Assembly (NCBI GenBank): GCA_900095095.1 | Contig: FMBT01000629.1 | Span: 1 to 33,628, forward strand | Reading direction: 5' to 3' | Source: Fragilariopsis cylindrus CCMP1102 | Taxonomy: Eukaryota; Bacillariophyta; Bacillariophyceae; Bacillariales; Bacillariaceae | Length of the DNA stretch: 33,628 nucleotides | Shown here: in pieces, positions 30,244-33,628 of the stretch | How positions within the stretch are numbered: position 1 is the first letter of the stretch | Layout of the letters: each line of letters starts with the position of its first letter | Translations under genes and position numbers: made by a program | Notes under the pieces: generated by a model | The model's input: the letters and a program-made list of their open reading frames with translations, nothing else | What the model was told of the DNA's origin: nothing | The model's database searches: none

Positions 30244-31533
30244 TCAACTATCTAAGGTGTGACATGTCATGTGATCCCAAAAGGACATATCTAATTCGAC
30301 CGCCGCAGCTGCCCTTCCTGCTGCTTTGATAGCTTCTCGATCGTCTACCGGGTTTTCTTCACGAATTTCCGTCACTGTCACTTCTCGTGCAGTAGGAATC
30401 ATTGATAAAGTTTGCACAACATTATTCTTGTTCATTGACTTTTCGGGTAACGAGATTCTCAATTCTGGTACACTAGAGGTGAAATTACTCTGCCTGGAGT
30501 ACGATCGGGATAGTGCAATCTCATCTGGTTGTTGTTCCGGTTCATCATTATTCAAACCCGAGACGGAACCGGGAAGGACCTCGGTGGAGTCACTTGTACG
30601 CAATACTCTGTTACCATCAGAAGATGGATTGCGTGCCTCGTCATTACTATCACTGCTTCTGCTGCTACTACTGTGAGAAATTCGACACTGGCGCTGTTTG
30701 GCAATGACATCTCGTAATGCTGCTCTGTATTCCTTCTGCTTGAGAAGTGCATCAGAATTGGCATCAGTATTGGCATCAATGTGAGGTTTCTGAATAATTT
30801 CAACCTCTTTCTTGGCAGTCGACGTTTCTAGGGTCATATCGGCTACATCTCCGGAGACGCATTCGTATGTGGTGTTAATATTATCCATCATACCATCGAG
30901 TGCACTGAAGAGAAAATTGGACTCTTCTTTATCGGTCGCTGCCTTGTTCTTTACCTTTCTAGGTAACAATGCGTTGTTAGAAGTCGGTAGTACGGATGTT
31001 GACCTTTCAGAAGACTGTAGGACTTCCTCAGCACGTTCGACCCATGTCTTCTTCTCGTCGTTTGAGGTTAAATTGAAAGAATTCTTGGAAATATCACGAA
31101 TAATTTCCTCAACTTGATCTAAGGCACGATGGAAATCAAGGTACAGTTTGATATCATCCCCATAACGAGATTTTTTACACGCCATGGGTAATACCCTAGG
31201 GAGCTGCCAGTAAAATTCAGCGTGTTGGTTGTCATCCACTTCGACGACTTCCAATACTTCACGTCCAAGTAGACGTGCAACTTTTACCTGTTTACTTTCA
31301 TTCATCTGTCGCATGATCGCAACGGCAAATTGTGCCTTCAACACCGTGTCCAATTCCTCGTACAAGTGGGCTTGCAATTCCGTGTAATTTTCGTATAAAA
31401 GTGCAGGCCACCAGTGGTGACCTTTGTAAGGTACCCAAACGAGTCTCTCCAGAAGGGTATTCTCTGCGGAGACCATCTCCTTCTCTGGGATGCCCCACTT
31501 TTGCATATTCACCGATAAATCAGACGAGTCCAT
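30244..31533 (-). CDS. PWWP-domain protein
   Basis: A 429-residue protein. Residues about 28-55 read LLERLVWVPYKGHHWWPALL followed by YENYTELQ. The HWWP at 40-43 is the PWWP core, and the preceding LVWVPYKGH forms the first strand of this Tudor-like fold. PWWP domains bind methylated histone H3 and DNA. The next 120 residues, including LLGREVLEVVEVDDNQ and FYWQLPRVLP, complete the domain and a helical extension (DIKLYLDFHRALDQVEEIIRD). The remainder is polar and probably disordered, with Ser-rich and Glu-rich stretches and no second domain. Nuclear chromatin binding is inferred. The start is the first ATG, in context and with no better alternative. One exon. Confidence 0.8.
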   Translation of the reverse strand: MDSSDLSVNMQKWGIPEKEMVSAENTLLERLVWVPYKGHHWWPALLYENYTELQAHLYEELDTVLKAQFAVAIMRQMNESKQVKVARLLGREVLEVVEVDDNQHAEFYWQLPRVLPMACKKSRYGDDIKLYLDFHRALDQVEEIIRDISKNSFNLTSNDEKKTWVERAEEVLQSSERSTSVLPTSNNALLPRKVKNKAATDKEESNFLFSALDGMMDNINTTYECVSGDVADMTLETSTAKKEVEIIQKPHIDANTDANSDALLKQKEYRAALRDVIAKQRQCRISHSSSSRSSDSNDEARNPSSDGNRVLRTSDSTEVLPGSVSGLNNDEPEQQPDEIALSRSYSRQSNFTSSVPELRISLPEKSMNKNNVVQTLSMIPTAREVTVTEIREENPVDDREAIKAAGRAAAAVELDMSFWDHMTCHTLDS

Positions 31534-32077
31534 CTTTTCTTCAGAAACAACAGTCCAATTGAATATATATCGTAAGGCAGTTTACGACTGTTCGAGGTCT
31601 ATTCAAAGTATGGTAGAGAGTGATATATATAATGTATTACTTGTAGTACTTTCGAACTACATCAGTATCTAATTTAATGGAGGGAAATAGCTAGCGTCTT
31701 CATACTTCAAGTAAGTGAATCGCTGTTTTTATTTTACATACTGTACATAGTACACGAAGAATATTTTGAGAAAAGGAAAATTGTTCAACGCTCTCAAATT
31801 GGCGATTGAGAAAATTCTACAGTTAAACAAGTACAGTGCGCGTCGACACTCATTTTTTAAAGTACTAGTCTTGTACCAACACGCGCGCTTAATTGAAGTG
31901 GAGAACCTTTGTGTTCTTCAGCCACGAAACAACATTTTGTGTTGATATCTTCGTTCTTTGTCTGTTCTCTGTTAGCAAACTTCTAAAGAGTACCGTAGGT
32001 GCTACCTTAGATATTATAATATTGTACTAGTACGAAGATAGGTAGACTCAAAGACCGAAACAGACTACTGGTAAAAG
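31534..32077. promoter_or_regulatory. divergent intergenic region
   Basis: These 544 bp lie between the PWWP gene (-) and a secreted protein gene (+) and presumably hold both promoters. GC-rich islands (gtgcgcgtcgac near 31835 and acgcgcgctt near 31880) stand out against AT-rich surroundings. No repeat or RNA gene was recognised. Confidence 0.5.
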
Positions 32078-33082
32078 ATGATGGCTTCCTATTGCTTTAC
32101 ATCTGTTGTCTTGGCGACGGCGCTGCTGCTGTTGGTTGTTGTACCTGTTGCAAAGTCTTTGTCCTCACCGTCACCGGTGATGATGGGCATGACTTTGAAT
32201 AATGGCAACAATAATGGTATGACAAAAATTGAAGGAGCTGCTGTGAAACGATTTACGCAATACAATAAGCTATGTAAGACTTGTCCTACATTATTACAAC
32301 CTAAAATTGCTACGTTAGAGGAATTAATTATGGGATTATCAACAACTGATCGGCAAGAGCTCTTAAATAATGTTGCAGAACGTATGGAAATAACAGAACA
32401 ACAACAACAAGATCCACAACAAACGGATACGAAAATGCTTGCGTGTTCTTCCCCCGAAAATTTATTCAAATTCCAAACAGGTACTGATGCAATTATCACC
32501 GCTTCCGCCAATACAAAATCAAAGAAGCCGTCGGTATCCAATAGTAATAAAAAAGGAGAAGAAAAAATGACATCCGCTTCGAATTCGAATTCAAATAGTA
32601 AGAATCAGATTAAGATTAAGACTCCGCCCAGTCGTACTATTGTTAACAACAAAATCGAAAAAGTACGGCTTAAATTTGAATCAAACAAACATAAATTGAC
32701 TCAAGTTACATATCTTGTGAACGTAACCACACTATTACTATCATCAAGAGGAAGAAAAAGTGGTAATGATGATGGCGACAATGACGAGGATATCGACGAT
32801 GATGATGGTATTAACAATACCATAACAACAACGATTAGCGACCCTACTGTATATCATGCCATCGATGAATTACAAATGATGACACGATCAGAATTAAAGA
32901 TGGCAAGACTTAAATATATGGCATGCTGTTCAAAGTATCAACAAAAAATAGCAAAATCACGTTTAAAAATGTACAAATTGGTACTAGAACAAGAAGAACA
33001 AGAACCATATAACAATAAAGGAGAAGAAGAGCAACAACAACAACAACACCAATTAATTGGTCAAAGTTTTTTTCTTCTGTAA
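32078..33082 (+). CDS. secreted or membrane-anchored protein of unknown function
   Basis: A 334-residue open frame beginning MMASYCFTSVVLATALLLLV, a clear signal peptide or anchor (hydrophobic core about 8-24). Residues about 57-105 contain FTQYNKLCKTCPTLLQPK and LEELIMGLSTTDRQELLNNV, which look like helical, conserved sequence with a CxxC pair. The central part is low-complexity Ser/Asn/Lys. A second complex segment near the C-terminus, TVYHAIDELQMMTRSELKMA, continues with RLKYMACCSKYQQ and a run of Gln and Glu. I do not recognise the family. The two complex segments and the signal peptide support a real secretory-pathway protein. Two adjacent ATGs (32078 and 32081) are equally possible starts. 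Confidence 0.65.
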   Translation: MMASYCFTSVVLATALLLLVVVPVAKSLSSPSPVMMGMTLNNGNNNGMTKIEGAAVKRFTQYNKLCKTCPTLLQPKIATLEELIMGLSTTDRQELLNNVAERMEITEQQQQDPQQTDTKMLACSSPENLFKFQTGTDAIITASANTKSKKPSVSNSNKKGEEKMTSASNSNSNSKNQIKIKTPPSRTIVNNKIEKVRLKFESNKHKLTQVTYLVNVTTLLLSSRGRKSGNDDGDNDEDIDDDDGINNTITTTISDPTVYHAIDELQMMTRSELKMARLKYMACCSKYQQKIAKSRLKMYKLVLEQEEQEPYNNKGEEEQQQQQHQLIGQSFFLL

Positions 33083-33628
33083 ATGGAAGAAAAAGAGAGA
33101 GAAGACAAAGGAAGTCATCGTATGAAACGATGTGCTGACAAAACAAACGAACAGACAAACAAACAAACAAAAACAATTCATTTTAACTAATTTTTACTCT
33201 CGCCGTTATCAAACACTTTCCCTCCATCCATACTTCCACGCGCTCGCTCGCTCGCTCGGCACCCTTATATCCTCACATGAGTAGTAAATAAACGACGACG
33301 AAAAAATCCATTACGCATACATGCATACACAAACAACATTCATTTCGGTATACACGGGTACTACGATACCCATTCATATAGTATATAAGATACATAAAAG
33401 CATATACCTCACTCTTTCTCTCTCTCGTGTGTGTTATTGAATTACTGTACATGACACGACACGACATGGCATGGCGTGACATGAAATTGCCACCAATCAA
33501 CAAGTGTGTTAGCAGCGGACAAGCAGGATCCCGATAGGTAGCAACTGGTTGTCATTAATATAATATTCCTGAAACAGAAAGATTAGTTAAATTAAATACT
33601 TCATTTGAAAAAATCTACCCTTTATCTT
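33083..33628. other. right-end spacer with simple repeats
   Basis: This contains AAAC-rich DNA (33140-33180), CGCT tandem copies at about 33240-33259, and GACAT/GACAC pentamers near 33450-33482. No gene was seen before the window ends. Confidence 0.6.

Overview
The window looks like nuclear DNA of a unicellular eukaryotic alga, most probably a diatom (perhaps a low-GC pennate; genus not determined). Support: eukaryotic ribosomal proteins S26 and P2, an ESCRT-III subunit, spliceosomal introns, genes spread on both strands about one per 2-3 kb, long AT-rich spacers, and coding sequence full of Ser, Asn, Asp, Gln and Thr homopolymers. A CRAL-TRIO-like protein ending in a DUF6824-type domain also points to diatoms or related stramenopiles. 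The standard genetic code fits every intact gene.

Layout: 1-3072 is a gene-poor spacer with small hairpins. Then come RPS26 (3073, +), RNA 3'-phosphate cyclase (4504, +), a Ded1/DDX3-like DEAD-box helicase with an N-terminal hydrophobic leader (8917, -), a spacer with a tandem 144-bp duplication, a multi-pass membrane protein with one intron (9595, +), ribosomal P2 with a 5'-UTR intron (12088, +), a secreted prolyl 4-hydroxylase joined to a degenerate SET-like region (13808, +), a type II membrane protein resembling fucosyltransferases (18024, -), a 203-bp foldback element (18326-18528), CHMP2/VPS2 (19136, + with intron), the CRAL-TRIO/DUF6824 protein (22422, -), 6-phosphogluconolactonase (22991, +), a methyltransferase-fold protein that probably has three introns, two of them very short (24534, +), a decayed exostosin-like pseudogene (about 27678-26480, -), an acidic unknown protein (29177, -), a PWWP-domain protein (31533, -) and a secreted unknown protein (32078, +).

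The genes do not form a pathway or operon. They are separate housekeeping and lineage-specific genes in translation (RPS26, P2), RNA repair or processing (cyclase, helicase), endosomal sorting (CHMP2), the pentose phosphate pathway (6PGL), secretory-pathway modification (P4H, glycosyltransferase-like, exostosin relic) and chromatin (PWWP).

Most notable: an S26 lacking half of its zinc ligands; an exostosin pseudogene that six-frame ORF calling hides in three frames; the foldback element with 51-bp arms; a P4H fused to a SET-like region; the candidate 44- and 55-nt introns; and a hairpin with a GNRA-type loop in the left spacer. I found no clear novel multi-gene system.
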